Below the pieces are notes generated by a model. It was given only the letters and a program-made list of their open reading frames with translations. It ran no database searches and had not been told where the DNA came from. This document shows, one piece after another, positions 9,180 to 19,600 of a stretch of 64,000 nt of DNA. Numbering within the stretch: position 1 is the stretch's first letter; the number at the start of each line of letters is the position of its first letter. The stretch comes from Paracoccus yeei ATCC BAA-599 (lineage in GTDB: Bacteria; Pseudomonadota; Alphaproteobacteria; Rhodobacterales; Rhodobacteraceae): the NCBI RefSeq assembly GCF_000622145.1, contig NZ_JHWH01000023.1, positions 24,946 through 88,945 on the forward strand, given 5' to 3'. Position numbers and translations under genes: made by a program.

Positions 9180-10711
9180 TTTCTATCCAGCAACTTGGCT
9201 CGCTCTTGTTTGCGCCACCCGATCGTCCGCTCAAGCCCTTGAACAGCCTCAACCAGCTTGTCGCGAGATACTTCAATCTGTGTTGGATGGGACTTCCATT
9301 CCTCGTGGCTCAAATTGGTATTTGATACAATTGCCCCGAGGTGAAGATCCTTTATCTGGAGCACGCCGCGCTCAGCTTCGTCCGCACCTTGAATAACAGC
9401 GATTTCTGAACCACGCTTGTCGGCATATTTCAACTGGTTGCCGAAGTTCTTGGGGTTGCCCAGATAGACCTCGGCCCGGATGCCGGCGGCGCGCAATTCC
9501 GCCGCCATGGCCTGATAATCGGCCATGCGGTCGCGGTCCATGACGGTGACGACGACCGGGCCCGGCTCGGTCCCGCCCATCAGCCCCTTGGCGCGCAGGG
9601 CGGCCAGCAGACGGTCGACGCCGATGGAAACCCCGGTCGCGGGCACCTTTTGCCCGGTGAAGCGTTCCACGAGGCCATCGTAACGCCCGCCGCCGGCGAC
9701 CGAACCGAACTGGCGCTTGCGGCCTTTTTCGTCCAGGATTTCAAAGGTCAATTCGGCCTCGAACACCGGGCCGGTATAATAGCCAAGGCCGCGCACGATC
9801 GAGGGGTCGATGATCGCCCGATCCTCGGCCACGCCCATCGCTGCAAGCATGTCGGCGATCTGGGCCAGTTCCTCGACGCCTTCTGCCCCCACGGCCGAGG
9901 CGCCGACGGCGGCGCGCAGATTGCCCAGCGTTTCCGCGTTATTGGCGCCTTTTGAGGTCAGGAAGGCCAGCACCGGCCCGGCCTGTTCGGGGCTGAGCCC
10001 CACGCCCTCGATAAAGGCGCCGCTGTCGTCCTTGCGGCCCGAGGTCAGCAGCTGGCGCACGCCCTCCTCGCCGACCTTGTCGAACTTGTCGATGGTGCGC
10101 AGCACGTCGTCGGCGGGCTTGCCCTGATCCACGCCCATGGATTCCAGGATGCCGTTCAGCACCTTGCGGTTGTTGATGCGGATCAGGTAATCGCCGCGGG
10201 CGATTCCGGCATGTTCCAGCGCCGCCGCCAGCATGGCGCAGATCTCGGCATCCGCGGCGACCGAGGCGGAGCCCACGGTATCGGCATCGCATTGATAGAA
10301 CTGGCGGAACCGGCCGGGCCCCGGCTTTTCGTTGCGCCAGACCGGGCCCATGGCATAGCGGCGATAGGGGCTGGGCAGATCGTTTCGGAACTGCGCCGCG
10401 ACGCGCGCGAGCGGCGCGGTCAGGTCATAGCGCAGCGCCAGCCAGTCGCCGGCGCCACCGCCCGGAACGTCGGCTTCCTGCCAGGCGAAGACGCCGGCGT
10501 TCGGGCGGTCCACGTCAGGCAGGAATTTCCCGAGCGCCTCGACGGTCTCCACCGCGCTGGTTTCCAGGGGATCGAAGCCGTGGCGATGATAGATCTCGGC
10601 GATGCGGTCCAGCATCTGCTTGCGTTCGGTGACGTCCGCGCCGAAATAGTCACGGAACCCCTTGGGTGTTTCGGCCTTGGGACGGGGCTGTTTCTTTTGA
10701 TCTTTCGCCAT
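9176..10711 (-). CDS. hisS: Histidyl-tRNA synthetase
   Basis: Class II aminoacyl-tRNA synthetase (511 aa) charging tRNA-His. Motif 2 ([18 protein letters not shown]), the histidine-A region ([15 protein letters not shown]) and motif 3 ([12 protein letters not shown]) are all visible. It is longer than the ~420 aa bacterial average, as seen in relatives. The last ~80 codons (9176 to about 9425), covering the end of the anticodon-binding domain, use many A/T-ending codons and look much less GC-rich than the rest, with an unusual charged tail ending [13 protein letters not shown]. The enzyme core is intact. First gene of hisSZG. Confidence 0.94.
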   Translation of the reverse strand: MAKDQKKQPRPKAETPKGFRDYFGADVTERKQMLDRIAEIYHRHGFDPLETSAVETVEALGKFLPDVDRPNAGVFAWQEADVPGGGAGDWLALRYDLTAPLARVAAQFRNDLPSPYRRYAMGPVWRNEKPGPGRFRQFYQCDADTVGSASVAADAEICAMLAAALEHAGIARGDYLIRINNRKVLNGILESMGVDQGKPADDVLRTIDKFDKVGEEGVRQLLTSGRKDDSGAFIEGVGLSPEQAGPVLAFLTSKGANNAETLGNLRAAVGASAVGAEGVEELAQIADMLAAMGVAEDRAIIDPSIVRGLGYYTGPVFEAELTFEILDEKGRKRQFGSVAGGGRYDGLVERFTGQKVPATGVSIGVDRLLAALRAKGLMGGTEPGPVVVTVMDRDRMADYQAMAAELRAAGIRAEVYLGNPKNFGNQLKYADKRGSEIAVIQGADEAERGVLQIKDLHLGAIVSNTNLSHEEWKSHPTQIEVSRDKLVEAVQGLERTIGWRKQERAKLLDRK

Positions 10712-10759
10712 GGTTTGCCTCGGGCTTTTCCAGGCGCGGGTCTAGCGGATGGAGGCTGG

Positions 10760-10969
10760 ATGGACAAGGACGAGCGAATCCTGCGGCTGGAGGAGGCCGT
10801 GGCGCATCTGGGCCGGGTGGTCGAGGATCTGTCCGAGGTCGTGGCCCGGCAGGAGCGCGAGATCCTCCGGCTGTCGCGGCGCGTCGGCCTGCTGATGGAG
10901 CGGGAGGCCGAACGCGAGGCCGAGGGCGGCACGATCCCGCTGGCCGACCAGCGCCCGCCGCATTGGTAG
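10760..10969 (+). CDS. slyX: SlyX family protein
   Basis: Small 69-residue protein that is almost entirely a coiled coil (ERILRLEEAVAHL through LSRRVGLLMERE) and ends in the PPHW tail typical of the SlyX family. The molecular role of SlyX is not well established. It diverges from hisS with 48 bp between starts, so the two promoters overlap or face each other. A strong hairpin follows its stop. Confidence 0.85.
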   Translation: MDKDERILRLEEAVAHLGRVVEDLSEVVARQEREILRLSRRVGLLMEREAEREAEGGTIPLADQRPPHW

Positions 10970-10976
10970 GCGTCTT

Positions 10977-10993
10977 GCGGGGCGCTGCCCCGC
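10977..10993. terminator. GC-rich hairpin after slyX
   Basis: Perfect inverted repeat GCGGGGC/GCCCCGC around the 3-base loop GCT, seven bases after the slyX stop and between it and the converging DUF4177 gene. No T-tract follows. It could serve both genes as a bidirectional stop. It is directly followed by the GGGTATTTGAA word described in the next entry. Confidence 0.5.
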
Positions 10994-11023
10994 GCCCCGG
11001 GGTATTTGAAAAACGGTGAAGGA
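10994..11023. repeat. Gene-end repeat unit with GGGTATTTGAA
   Basis: A GC-rich hairpin followed by CCCCGGGGTATTTGAA and a purine-rich stretch. The word GGGTATTTGAA (11000-11010) recurs in the long inverted repeat at 22442-22553. Similar sequences ending in a (G)TATTT word after gene stops are common in Rhodobacterales intergenic DNA as I recall them; their function is not known to me. Confidence 0.4.
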
Positions 11024-11497
11024 TCAGCGGTTTGCCGGGCCCAGGCGCGGGCCGGGCGGCGTGGTCGGCGCGGGCGCGGTCAGGGGCGGCTCGGCCGGGC
11101 GGGCCTGCTGCTGCTGTTTCGGCATGGCGCGCATGGGCTGGCTGAAAGGCGCGCGGACCGGCGGGGTGGTTTCGGCGGGTTCGGGCGCGGGCGCAGGTTC
11201 CGGCACGGGTGCGGGCGCGGGTTCGGGGGCGGCGTGGACGGGGTCCGGCATGGGCTGCGCGGCGGCCAGGGAGCGCCGGAAAATCAGCAGGTTGTGATAG
11301 ACGGTCGTGCGGCTGGTCAGGCCCGAGCGTTCCTCGGCCGGCAGGGTTTCGGCGCGGACATAGTCCCAGCCGTCGCCGGCCATGCGGTTCAGCGTGTCGG
11401 TGAGGGTGGCGGCGAAACGGTCGATGCCGGTCTTGGCGCCCCTGATCTTTTCCCCGCGCGCGGGGGCGGGAATGGCGATGTATTCGTAGCTGCTCAT
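11024..11497 (-). CDS. DUF4177 domain protein with Pro/Ala-rich tail
   Basis: 157 residues. The first ~75 resemble DUF4177 (YEYIAIPAP..., LNRMAGDGWDYVRAETLP, YHNLLIFRR), a small domain of unknown function. The C-terminal half is low-complexity Pro/Ala with a QQQQ run and ends PPGPRLGPANR. No signal peptide or membrane segment is evident, so it is probably cytoplasmic. It is transcribed away from the phased 11-bp repeats about 135 bp upstream of its start, which may be part of its control region. Confidence 0.7.
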   Translation of the reverse strand: MSSYEYIAIPAPARGEKIRGAKTGIDRFAATLTDTLNRMAGDGWDYVRAETLPAEERSGLTSRTTVYHNLLIFRRSLAAAQPMPDPVHAAPEPAPAPVPEPAPAPEPAETTPPVRAPFSQPMRAMPKQQQQARPAEPPLTAPAPTTPPGPRLGPANR

Positions 11498-11630
11498 GAC
11501 CGTGGCCTTTCCTTTGGCGGCAGGTTAGGCGCAAGCCGGGCGCTTCGCAACGGCTGCGGGCGTTGCGCGGTGCACCGGGCCGGGCGGCGGGGCGCCGAAC
11601 CCCTGCGTTTGCCGGGGTTTTCGCTGTTCC

Positions 11631-11674
11631 GGGCGTGCACGGGGCGTACAGCGCGCGTACACAGGGCGTACACC
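11631..11674. repeat. Four tandem 11-bp repeats, helically phased
   Basis: Four units with consensus GGGCGTACACN begin at 11631, 11642, 11653 and 11664. The core is GCGTGCA in the first and GCGTACA in the other three. The period is exactly 11 bp, about one turn of DNA, so each core faces the same side. The array lies in the 196-bp gap between the DUF2254 stop and the DUF4177 start, both genes reading leftward. A multimeric regulator site is the simplest reading. Confidence 0.65.
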
Positions 11675-11693
11675 GGAGGCGCGGCCGGACGGA

Positions 11694-12974
11694 TCACGCC
11701 GGACCCGCGCTGGCGGCGATCTCGGCCCGCAGGCGGGCGAGGTCCTGGGGCTGGGTCAGCCCGGATTCGGCACGGGCGAGCGCCAGGGCGGCCTGGTCGC
11801 GCGCGGCGGCGCGAAACGAGTCCGGTCCGAGCCGCGCCAGGGCGGCCAGGCTTTTCTGCAGGCGCAGCTGCACCTCGATCAGGCCGGCGCCGTCGCGGGC
11901 CATCAGCATGAAGGCGTCCTCGAAAAGATCGGCATCGGTCAGGGGCGGGACGTGGACGCGGGGGTGGTCCGGTTCGGCCGCCGCGCCGCGCAGGTCGGCC
12001 CCGCCCCATTCCGCCAGAAGCCGGGTCGCGCGGCCGATCACGTCGATGGCGGTGCCGGGGTCATTGGTCGCGGGCGAGAGCGCGCGCGAGCCGATCTCGC
12101 TGAGGACGGCGAGGCCGAAGCGCGGATCCTGGTCGAAAAGGCGGGTGTCGCCCAGGGTGAAGGCCGCGCGCACGCCCTGGCGGAAGTCCTGGCGGGTCTG
12201 CGCATCGCCCTGTGGCCAGCGCGCCCAGGCCAGCACGCTGTCGGGGTAAAGAAAGGCGCCGGGGTTGTGCAGCAGGTGGATGTCGCACCCCGCCTTGTCG
12301 GCGCAATCCGACAGGGCGAACATGTCGATGTGCTGCAGATAGCCGATCTGGCCGGCCAGCACCGTCATGGCGTCGCCGGGCACCGTCGCCCGTTCGGGCG
12401 TCAGGGCCACGCCGCCCAGCCAGGGATCGTCCAGCCGGTCGCGCAGGGCCCGGTGCGTCGCCTGTTCGACGCGCTGGGTGGTTTCGCCGACGCGGCCCAG
12501 CCGGGTCAGGTGTTCGATCCAGCGCAGCAGCATGATGACGATGACCGCCACCACGGCGATGGTGACCAGGAACAGCACCGCCCGGCCGCCCGGACCATAG
12601 GCGCCGGTGCGCAGCACGATGATGCCGACGATGCTGAACAGGAACGATCCGATGAAGGTCGACAGCACGTTCTGGGCCAGCCGATCCTCGACCAGCAGGC
12701 GGGTGGCGCGGGGGGTGACGTTGGTGGTGGCCGCCGAATAGGCCGAGTTCATTACCGAGAGCGAGAAGGTGGTCACCGCCAGCATCGAGCTGGCGATGAT
12801 GTTCAGAAGGCTGTCGACCGCGTCCGAGCCGATCCAGTCCGCAACCTGCCAGGGGATCAGGTGCTGCGCCCAGATCGCCACCACCGCCGAGAACACGCCC
12901 AGAAGCGCAAAGCAGGTCGCGCGCAGCCAGAGCTTGCGCAGGAGTTGCGACATGAGCCAGCGCCAGCGTGTCAT
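11694..12974 (-). CDS. DUF2254 family membrane protein
   Basis: 426 residues. Four predicted membrane segments fill the N-terminal ~150 residues (LWLRATCFALLGVFSAVVAI, the LLNIIASSMLAVTTFSLSVM region, NVLSTFIGSFLFSIVGIIVL, AVLFLVTIAVVAVIVIMLLR). A soluble C-terminal part follows, with the conserved RALSPATNDPGTA motif. This matches the DUF2254 family, predicted inner-membrane proteins without an agreed function. It is a single gene between gatB and the repeat array; hairpins at 13052-13106 lie upstream of it. Confidence 0.8.
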   Translation of the reverse strand: MTRWRWLMSQLLRKLWLRATCFALLGVFSAVVAIWAQHLIPWQVADWIGSDAVDSLLNIIASSMLAVTTFSLSVMNSAYSAATTNVTPRATRLLVEDRLAQNVLSTFIGSFLFSIVGIIVLRTGAYGPGGRAVLFLVTIAVVAVIVIMLLRWIEHLTRLGRVGETTQRVEQATHRALRDRLDDPWLGGVALTPERATVPGDAMTVLAGQIGYLQHIDMFALSDCADKAGCDIHLLHNPGAFLYPDSVLAWARWPQGDAQTRQDFRQGVRAAFTLGDTRLFDQDPRFGLAVLSEIGSRALSPATNDPGTAIDVIGRATRLLAEWGGADLRGAAAEPDHPRVHVPPLTDADLFEDAFMLMARDGAGLIEVQLRLQKSLAALARLGPDSFRAAARDQAALALARAESGLTQPQDLARLRAEIAASAGPA

Positions 12975-13051
12975 GGGCGATCCTTGTAGTGCTGCGGTAT
13001 CGCGGGGGAAGCGCCGCAGCCCGGCCCCGGTTCCCGGCAGGCGCAGGGCCA

Positions 13052-13106
13052 GGGTCGGGTCACCTTGGGCACCCCGACCCCAAAACAGCCGGTCTGACAG
13101 CGGCTG
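13052..13106. terminator. Two adjacent stem-loops between gatB and the DUF2254 gene
   Basis: Stem 1 is GGGTCGGGT (13052-13060) against ACCCCGACCC (13071-13080) with one bulged base. Stem 2 is CAGCCG (13086-13091) against CGGCTG (13101-13106). They lie 50-110 bp past the gatB stop and just before the DUF2254 gene. They probably end gatB transcription; T-tracts are absent. Confidence 0.4.
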
Positions 13107-13158
13107 GCCCGTTCAAGGCGGGGGAGGCTGGCGATGATGTCGCCCCCTTGGCGCGCCG

Positions 13159-14673
13159 TTACGCGCCCAGCTTTTTCGCCACCAGGTCCTGCACGGCCGC
13201 CGGATTGGCCTTGCCGCCGGTGGCCTTCAGGACCTGGCCCACGAACCAGCCCGCAAGCTTGGGGTTGGCACGCGCCTTTTCCACCTGCGCGGGGTTCGCG
13301 GCGATGATGTCGTCCACTGCCTTTTCGATGGCGCCCAGGTCGGTGACCTGTTTCATGCCGCGTTCCTCGACGATGGCGGCGGGGTCGCCGCCCTCGGTCC
13401 AGAGGATCTCGAACAGTTCCTTGGCGATCTTGCCGGAAATCGCGCCCGAGCCGATCAGGTCGATCACGCCGCCAAGCTGGGCGGCGGAAACGGGCGAGGT
13501 CTCGACGCTGAGGCCTTCCTTGTTCAGGCGGCCGAACAGTTCGTTGATGACCCAGTTCGCGGCCATCTTGCCGTCGCGTCCCTGCGCGACTGCCTCGAAA
13601 TAGTCGGCGCTTTCGACCTCGGCGGTCAGCACGCCGGCATCGTATTCGGAAAGGCCGAGTTCCTTGACGAAGCGGGCCTTTTTTTCGTCCGGCAGTTCGG
13701 GCATCGACTGCGCGATGCCATCCACCCATTCCTGTTCGATGTCCAGGGGCAGCAGGTCGGGATCGGGGAAATAGCGGTAGTCGTGCGCTTCCTCTTTCGA
13801 CCGCATCGAGCGCGTCTCGCCGTTGTCGGGATCGTAGAGGCGGGTTTCCTGCACCACCGTGCCGCCGTCTTCCAGAATGGCGATCTGGCGGCGCGCCTCG
13901 TATTCGATGGCGGCCTGGATGAAGCGCAGCGAGTTCATGTTCTTGATCTCGCAGCGTGTGCCCAGGTGGCTGAAGTCCTGGGTTTCCTGATAGCGTTCGT
14001 AATCGCCCGGCTTGCAGACCGAGACGTTCACGTCGGCGCGCAGGTTGCCGTTCTGCATGTTGCCGTCGCAGGTGCCCAGATAGCGCATGATCTGGCGGAG
14101 TTTCGCGACATAGGCCGCCGCCTCCTCGGGTCCGCGGATGTCGGGGCGCGAGACGATCTCCATCAGCGCGACGCCGGTGCGGTTCAGGTCGACGAAGGAC
14201 ATGGTCGGGTCCATGTCGTGGATCGACTTGCCCGCGTCCTGTTCCAGGTGGATGCGCTCGATGCGCACGCGGCGGGCGACGCCGGGGCCCATGTCCACGA
14301 TCACCTCGCCCTCGCCCACGATGGGGTGGTACAGCTGGCTGATCTGGTAGCCTTGCGGCAGGTCGGGGTAGAAATAGTTCTTGCGGTCGAAGGCCGAGCG
14401 CAGGTTGATCGCGGCCTTGAGGCCGAGTCCGGTCTTGACCGCCTGGGCCACGCAGAATTCGTTGATGACGGGCAGCATGCCGGGCATGGCGGCATCGACG
14501 AAGGCCACGTGGCTGTTCGGCTCCGCCCCGAAGCCGGTCGAGGCGCCGGAAAAGAGCTTCGCGTTCGAGGCGACCTGGGCATGGACCTCGAGCCCGATGA
14601 CCAGTTCCCAGTCGCCCTTGGCCCCGGCGATCACCTTGGGTTCCGGCGCGGTATAGGTCAGATGGTCGAGCAT
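13159..14673 (-). CDS. gatB: Aspartyl/glutamyl-tRNA amidotransferase subunit B
   Basis: GatB (504 aa) of the GatCAB amidotransferase, which converts misacylated Glu-tRNA-Gln or Asp-tRNA-Asn to the amide form. The family opening ([13 protein letters not shown]), the [16 protein letters not shown] signature, the cradle domain and the C-terminal helical YqeY-like tail ending [15 protein letters not shown] are all present. Length is normal. gatA and gatC are not next to it, as is common in this group. It is flanked by unrelated genes. Confidence 0.96.
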   Translation of the reverse strand: MLDHLTYTAPEPKVIAGAKGDWELVIGLEVHAQVASNAKLFSGASTGFGAEPNSHVAFVDAAMPGMLPVINEFCVAQAVKTGLGLKAAINLRSAFDRKNYFYPDLPQGYQISQLYHPIVGEGEVIVDMGPGVARRVRIERIHLEQDAGKSIHDMDPTMSFVDLNRTGVALMEIVSRPDIRGPEEAAAYVAKLRQIMRYLGTCDGNMQNGNLRADVNVSVCKPGDYERYQETQDFSHLGTRCEIKNMNSLRFIQAAIEYEARRQIAILEDGGTVVQETRLYDPDNGETRSMRSKEEAHDYRYFPDPDLLPLDIEQEWVDGIAQSMPELPDEKKARFVKELGLSEYDAGVLTAEVESADYFEAVAQGRDGKMAANWVINELFGRLNKEGLSVETSPVSAAQLGGVIDLIGSGAISGKIAKELFEILWTEGGDPAAIVEERGMKQVTDLGAIEKAVDDIIAANPAQVEKARANPKLAGWFVGQVLKATGGKANPAAVQDLVAKKLGA

Positions 14674-14734
14674 GGCGTTTCCCCTGGCATTTCGCGGGTC
14701 GTTCTAGGCCCTTGGCGCGCGCGGGGCAAGCGTC

Positions 14735-16663
14735 CTAGCGGCCGGCGGCGCGGGCCGGGGGCCGGGGCGCGACCGGCGGCAGGCCGTGTTCGGGGGCCTC
14801 GTCGTCGGTGTCCGTCGTGACCGGGCCGGCGGCGGGCCCCTGGGCGAAGCGCTGGGCCAGCGCCTGTTCCAGCTGGCGGTTCATTTCGCGGCTGAGGCGG
14901 ATGTAGTCGGGATTGTCCTGCAGCGGCACGCCCGGCTTCCAGACCTCGGCCAGTTCGCGCAGGCTGGCGCGGTCCATGCGATAGAAGATGCGCTCCAGCT
15001 CGGATGCCTCGTATTCCGACAGGCCCACGTGTTCCAGGACATAGCGGCCGGCGCGCAGCGAGCTGTCGAAGGTTTCGCGCACGATATGGTCGGCCTTGGC
15101 ATCGTAAAGCTGGAACACGTTCACCCGGTCGCGGGCGCGGGCGATCACCACGATGTCGGGGCGCTTTTCCTTGGCATAGCGGATCAGGCGCAGGTTGGCC
15201 TGCGGATCGTCCAGCGCGGCGACCAGGATGCGGGCCTTGTCGAGGCCGGCGGCGGTCAGGATTTCCGGGCGGGTCGGGTCGCCGAAATAGCCCTTGAAGC
15301 CGAAGCGGCGCATGAGCTGGATGACCTCGAGGTCGTGGTCGAGCACGGTGGTGCGGAAGCCCGACATGGTGACGAGGCGGTTCACCACCTGGCCGAAGCG
15401 GCCGACGCCCGCGATGATGACGGGCTGCTGTTCGGGGATGTCGTCCGGGGGCAGGTCGGCGCGTTCCTCGGCCAGGCGGCGCGAGATGAAGTCCGACAGG
15501 ATGAACAGAAGGGGCGTCGCCAGCATCGAGAGCGCGATGACCAGCAGCATCCCCTGCGCCAGGGGCCGGGGCAGCACCGCCAGCGACACGGCATAGGAGA
15601 TGAGGACGAAGCCGAATTCGCCCGCCTGCGCCAAGGACAGGGTGAAAAGCGTGCGGTCGCGGCCCTTGAGCCCGGTGACGCGGGCGACCCCGTGCAGGAC
15701 CAGCGCCTTGATCGCGATGACGGTGACGGTGACGCCCAGCACCAGGGCCGGCATCTGGAACAGCAGGCCGAAATCCATGCCCGCGCCCACGGTGATGAAG
15801 AACAGGCCCAGGAGCAGCCCCTTGAACGGGGCGATCTGGCCTTCGAGCTCGTGGCGGAACTCGGAGCCCGCGAGCATCACCCCGGCGAGGAAGGTGCCGA
15901 GCGCGGGAGAGAGGCCCACGATCTCCATCAGCGAGGCGATGCCCACCACGATCAGGAGCGCGAGCGCGGTGTCGAGTTCGTTCAGCCGCGCGGAATAGAC
16001 ATAGCGGAAGGCCGGGCGGATCAGGTACTGGCCGATCAGGATGACGCCCGCCACCGCCCCCAGCGTCACCAGCGCCGCCGCCCAGCCCGGCAGGCTGTGC
16101 ATGAAGGCGGCGCCGCCTTGGTCCTCCTCGGCCAGGGCCATGGCGCGGGGCGCCAGCAGCGGCATCAGCGCGATCATCGGGATCACGGCGATGTCCTGGG
16201 TCAGCAGCACGGCGAAGGCGCTGCGCCCGCCGGCCGTCTGCATCAGCGATTTCTCGGACAGGGTCTGGAGCACGATGGCGGTCGAGCTGAGCGACAGGAT
16301 CATGCCGAGCGTCAGCGCCACCTGCCAGCTTTGCCGCAGCGCCAGCGCCACCAGCGCCAGCAGGGCGACGGTGCCCAGGATCTGCATTCCCGCCAGCCCG
16401 ATCAGCCGCTGGCGCATCTGCCAGAGCGCGCGCGGCTCAAGTTCCAGCCCGATCAGGAACAGCATCATCACCACGCCGAATTCGGCGAAATGCTGCAGGT
16501 CGGCCATCTCGCCCTCGGAGCCCGCCAGGCCCAGGACCGGGCCGATCAGGATGCCCGAGATGAGATAGCCCAGAACCGACCCAAGCCCCAGCCGCGCCGA
16601 CAGCGGCACGGCGACGACCATGGTCATCAGATAGACCGTGGCGAGCAGCAGGAAGGATTCCAT
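14735..16663 (-). CDS. CPA2-type monovalent cation:proton antiporter (Kef-like)
   Basis: 642-residue inner-membrane antiporter of the KefB/KefC type. About 12 hydrophobic segments span residues 1-390, including SLSSTAIVLQTLSEKSLMQ and the GTFLAGVMLAGSEFRHELEG stretch typical of CPA2 exchangers. A cytoplasmic TrkA-N/RCK domain begins near 410 with the nucleotide motif GVGRFGQVV and continues to about 530; a charged tail follows. The family moves K+ or Na+ against H+, often gated by NAD(H) or glutathione adducts; the ion here is not decidable. The start codon directly abuts the stop of the large Pro/Ala protein (TAG-ATG), so co-translation is likely. Confidence 0.88.
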   Translation of the reverse strand: MESFLLLATVYLMTMVVAVPLSARLGLGSVLGYLISGILIGPVLGLAGSEGEMADLQHFAEFGVVMMLFLIGLELEPRALWQMRQRLIGLAGMQILGTVALLALVALALRQSWQVALTLGMILSLSSTAIVLQTLSEKSLMQTAGGRSAFAVLLTQDIAVIPMIALMPLLAPRAMALAEEDQGGAAFMHSLPGWAAALVTLGAVAGVILIGQYLIRPAFRYVYSARLNELDTALALLIVVGIASLMEIVGLSPALGTFLAGVMLAGSEFRHELEGQIAPFKGLLLGLFFITVGAGMDFGLLFQMPALVLGVTVTVIAIKALVLHGVARVTGLKGRDRTLFTLSLAQAGEFGFVLISYAVSLAVLPRPLAQGMLLVIALSMLATPLLFILSDFISRRLAEERADLPPDDIPEQQPVIIAGVGRFGQVVNRLVTMSGFRTTVLDHDLEVIQLMRRFGFKGYFGDPTRPEILTAAGLDKARILVAALDDPQANLRLIRYAKEKRPDIVVIARARDRVNVFQLYDAKADHIVRETFDSSLRAGRYVLEHVGLSEYEASELERIFYRMDRASLRELAEVWKPGVPLQDNPDYIRLSREMNRQLEQALAQRFAQGPAAGPVTTDTDDEAPEHGLPPVAPRPPARAAGR

Positions 16664-19600
16664 CTATCTCCCGTCCAGCATGCGCAATTCGCGGGTCTGG
16701 CCCGATTTCACATAGGTCAGCCGGCCATTGCCGATCGAATTGATCGTGCCGCCGTCGATGCGGTCGCCCAGCCGCACCGTCACGACCTTGCCGTTGCGCA
16801 GCCGGATCAGCGCGCGGCTGGCCTGGCCCGCGCCGATGATGCCGATGATCGTGGTGCGGCCCATGTCGATGCCGCGCGACTGGGTGGCGGCGCGGGCGAC
16901 GCTGGCCGCGGTGGTGCCGCCGCGCGCCATGTTGGCGGCGATCTCGGGTTCGTTGTCGATCTCGGGCGGCTTGTAGTCCTGGCGGCGGGCGCGGGCGGCG
17001 CGCTCCTCGGCCTCGGCCTGGGCGCGGGCGCGGGCCTCGGCCTGGGCGCGGGCCTGGGCCTCGGCGGCGGCGTCGGCGGCGGCGCGCGCGCGGATGCGCG
17101 CCTCGGCCTGGGCCTGAAGCTGTTCGTCGAGCGCGCGGCGGGCGGCGATTTCGGATTCCGTCGGCCCCGGCGCGGCGGCGGCAGCCGGGGTCGGTGCCGC
17201 AGGCGTCGCGGCCGCAGCAGCAGCGGCGGCGGGCGCGGCGGCGGCAGCAGCAGCGGCCGACGGGGCCAGCGGCGTCGCGCGGCGCGGCGGCAGCGGCGAG
17301 GAGGCCAGCGCCGCCAGGCCGACGCCGCCCGGGGTCGCCGGCGAGGCATCGACGGCGGCGGCAATGGCGCTTTCGATGGCGCTTTCGCTGGGCTTGCCGG
17401 CTGGCTTTTCGGCAGGCTTCTCGGCGGCATGCCCGGCCGAGCGGGCGGCGCCGTCCCGGCCGGGCCTTGCCACCGGGCGCAGCGAGCCATGCAAAAGCCC
17501 GCCCGAGGTCCGGGCGGGCGTCGTGGCCGTCTTCGCTGTGTCGGGCCGGTCTGGCGGCGGCTGCGTCGTGGCCGAGCGCAGCGCCGCATCGACCGCCGAG
17601 GGCGAAACCGCGTCGCTGACGCTGCGCCCGCCCCGGCCGGCGGGCTTGCGCAGGGGCCGCGCCTCGGCCAGGCGGGACCCGGCGGGGGGATGGGCGTCGC
17701 GCGCGGCGCGCTGCGGCACGGGGATCAGCCCCTGCCGGCGCATGTCGCGGGCCAGCGCGTCCATCTGGTCCAGATCGGCCGGGTCGAGCCCGGCGGCTTC
17801 GTCCAGGATCAGGTCGGGGGCCGAGCCTTCGGGCCGCGGCGGCGGGCGGTTCGCCCGGATCGCCGAAGCCGGGACGGGGGCCGGGGCGGCGGCCTGGGTC
17901 GCGGCGGGCGCGGCCCGTTGCGGACGGCTGGGCGGCCGGGCACTGGCGGTCGGGCGCGCCGCCTGGTCGCGTTGCGCGAAGGGCACGGGATTGGCCGGCA
18001 CGGCGGGCGGAGTATCGACGCGGGGTGTCGTCGCGCGCGGCGTGCTGCGGCGCGGGGACAGCTGCGGCCGGGCCGAACTGGTCAGCGCGCCGAGGCCGGG
18101 CTGCGCCGGACGCGCGGCCGGAGTGGCAGCAGGGGTCGCAACCGGGCTCGCAGCCGGCGCCGGGGTTGGCGCAGACGCCCGCGATGGGGCGGGCTGCGCC
18201 GCCGGTTGCGGCGCGGGCCGCGCCGGGGTGGCGGTGGCGGCGGGTGCCGCGCGGGGACGCTCGGGGGTCGGTGCGGTCTCTGCCAGTGCCGCGCCGGCGG
18301 CCGGCTGGGCCGGCTGGGCGGCGGGCTGGACACGCGGGCTTTCGGGCGGGACCACGGCCGCCGCGACGGCTGCGGCGGCGATCAGCACGCGGCGCTGTTC
18401 ATCCTGCGTCAGCGCCGAGACCGGGGCGGGTTCCTGCGCCGCCATCTCGGCCGCCGGATCGGCGCGCAGCTGGGCGGGGGCGCCGGCGTCCTCGGGCTCA
18501 TCCTCGGCCGCCGCCTCGGCCGGAGCGGATGGGGCGGGCGCGGGTTGGGCGGGCGCCGGGGTCGTCGCAGCGGGCGCCGGATCGGCGGCCGGCGCCGGCG
18601 CGGGCGTCGCCGGAATCGTCGCCGGGGTTTCCGAGGGCGCGGGTTCCTCTTCGCTGGCCACCACCTGGGCGGGGCCGTCGCCGGGGACGGCAAAGCTCCA
18701 GATCAGCAGCAGGCCCAGGACCAGCGCGGCCAGCATCGCCACAAGCCCGGCCAGACTGCCGCGGCGGCCGGCCTCGGGGCGGGGCGCGGCGGCGGCGACG
18801 GGATCGGGGCGCGGCGTCAGGACGGGCGCGGCCTGGGGCGCGGGCCGGGGGCCGGCCGGGGGCTGCTCGCGGCCGGCCACCGGGCTTCCCAGCCGCACCT
18901 GACGGGCCGAGGCGGCGCGGTCATGGACGGCGCGGGCGCGCGGCTCGGTCGGCTCGGGCCGGCGGGCCGCCGGGGCGGCGGCGGTCGCGCTGCGCGGCGC
19001 GTGGCGCACGACGGGCGGCACCCGCGCGGACTGGGATGCGGGCGCCTCGGCCTGTTCGGGCGCGGGCGGATCGGCCACGGGAACCGGGTCGGATTCGGCC
19101 GGAGCCTCGGCCGGTTCGGCGGGATTTCCGGGGGTATCGGTCGCCGGCGCCTCGACGGGCTGTGGCTCGGGCCTGGGCGCGTCCTCGGGCTCGGGCTTCG
19201 GCTCGGGAACGTCCTCGGGCTGGGGTTCGGGTTCGGACGTGGGCTCGGGCTCGGGCTCCTCGGCCGGCATCTCGGCGGGCAGTTCCAGCTGCGCGGCGGA
19301 AAGCCCTCGGCCCGATGCGGCGATGGTGGGCGTTTCGTCGTCGAGCGCGTCGGTGTCGGGAGTTTCGTCTTTGGGGGTCTCGTCTTCGCGTGTCTCGGCG
19401 GCGAGGGTTTCCGCGTCGGAGGTTTCCGCGGCCGGTGTCTCGGGCGGCTCGTCCCCGGTCCTGGGCGCGGCAAAGGCCGGGCGGCGGGCCTCGGGCGGGT
19501 CCAGCACGAAGACCGGCTCACCCGGGAAGCCGCCGTCCTGCGGGTCCGCGCAATAGGCCGTGCCCTCGAATCCGTATTGCGCGGCGAAATCGCGCGCCTC

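Noticed and set aside
16980..18900. Dense GC-rich repeats as noncoding repeat DNA
   Set aside because: They fall in frame within the Pro/Ala and Arg/Ala/Glu-rich linkers of the large protein and reflect low-complexity coding sequence.
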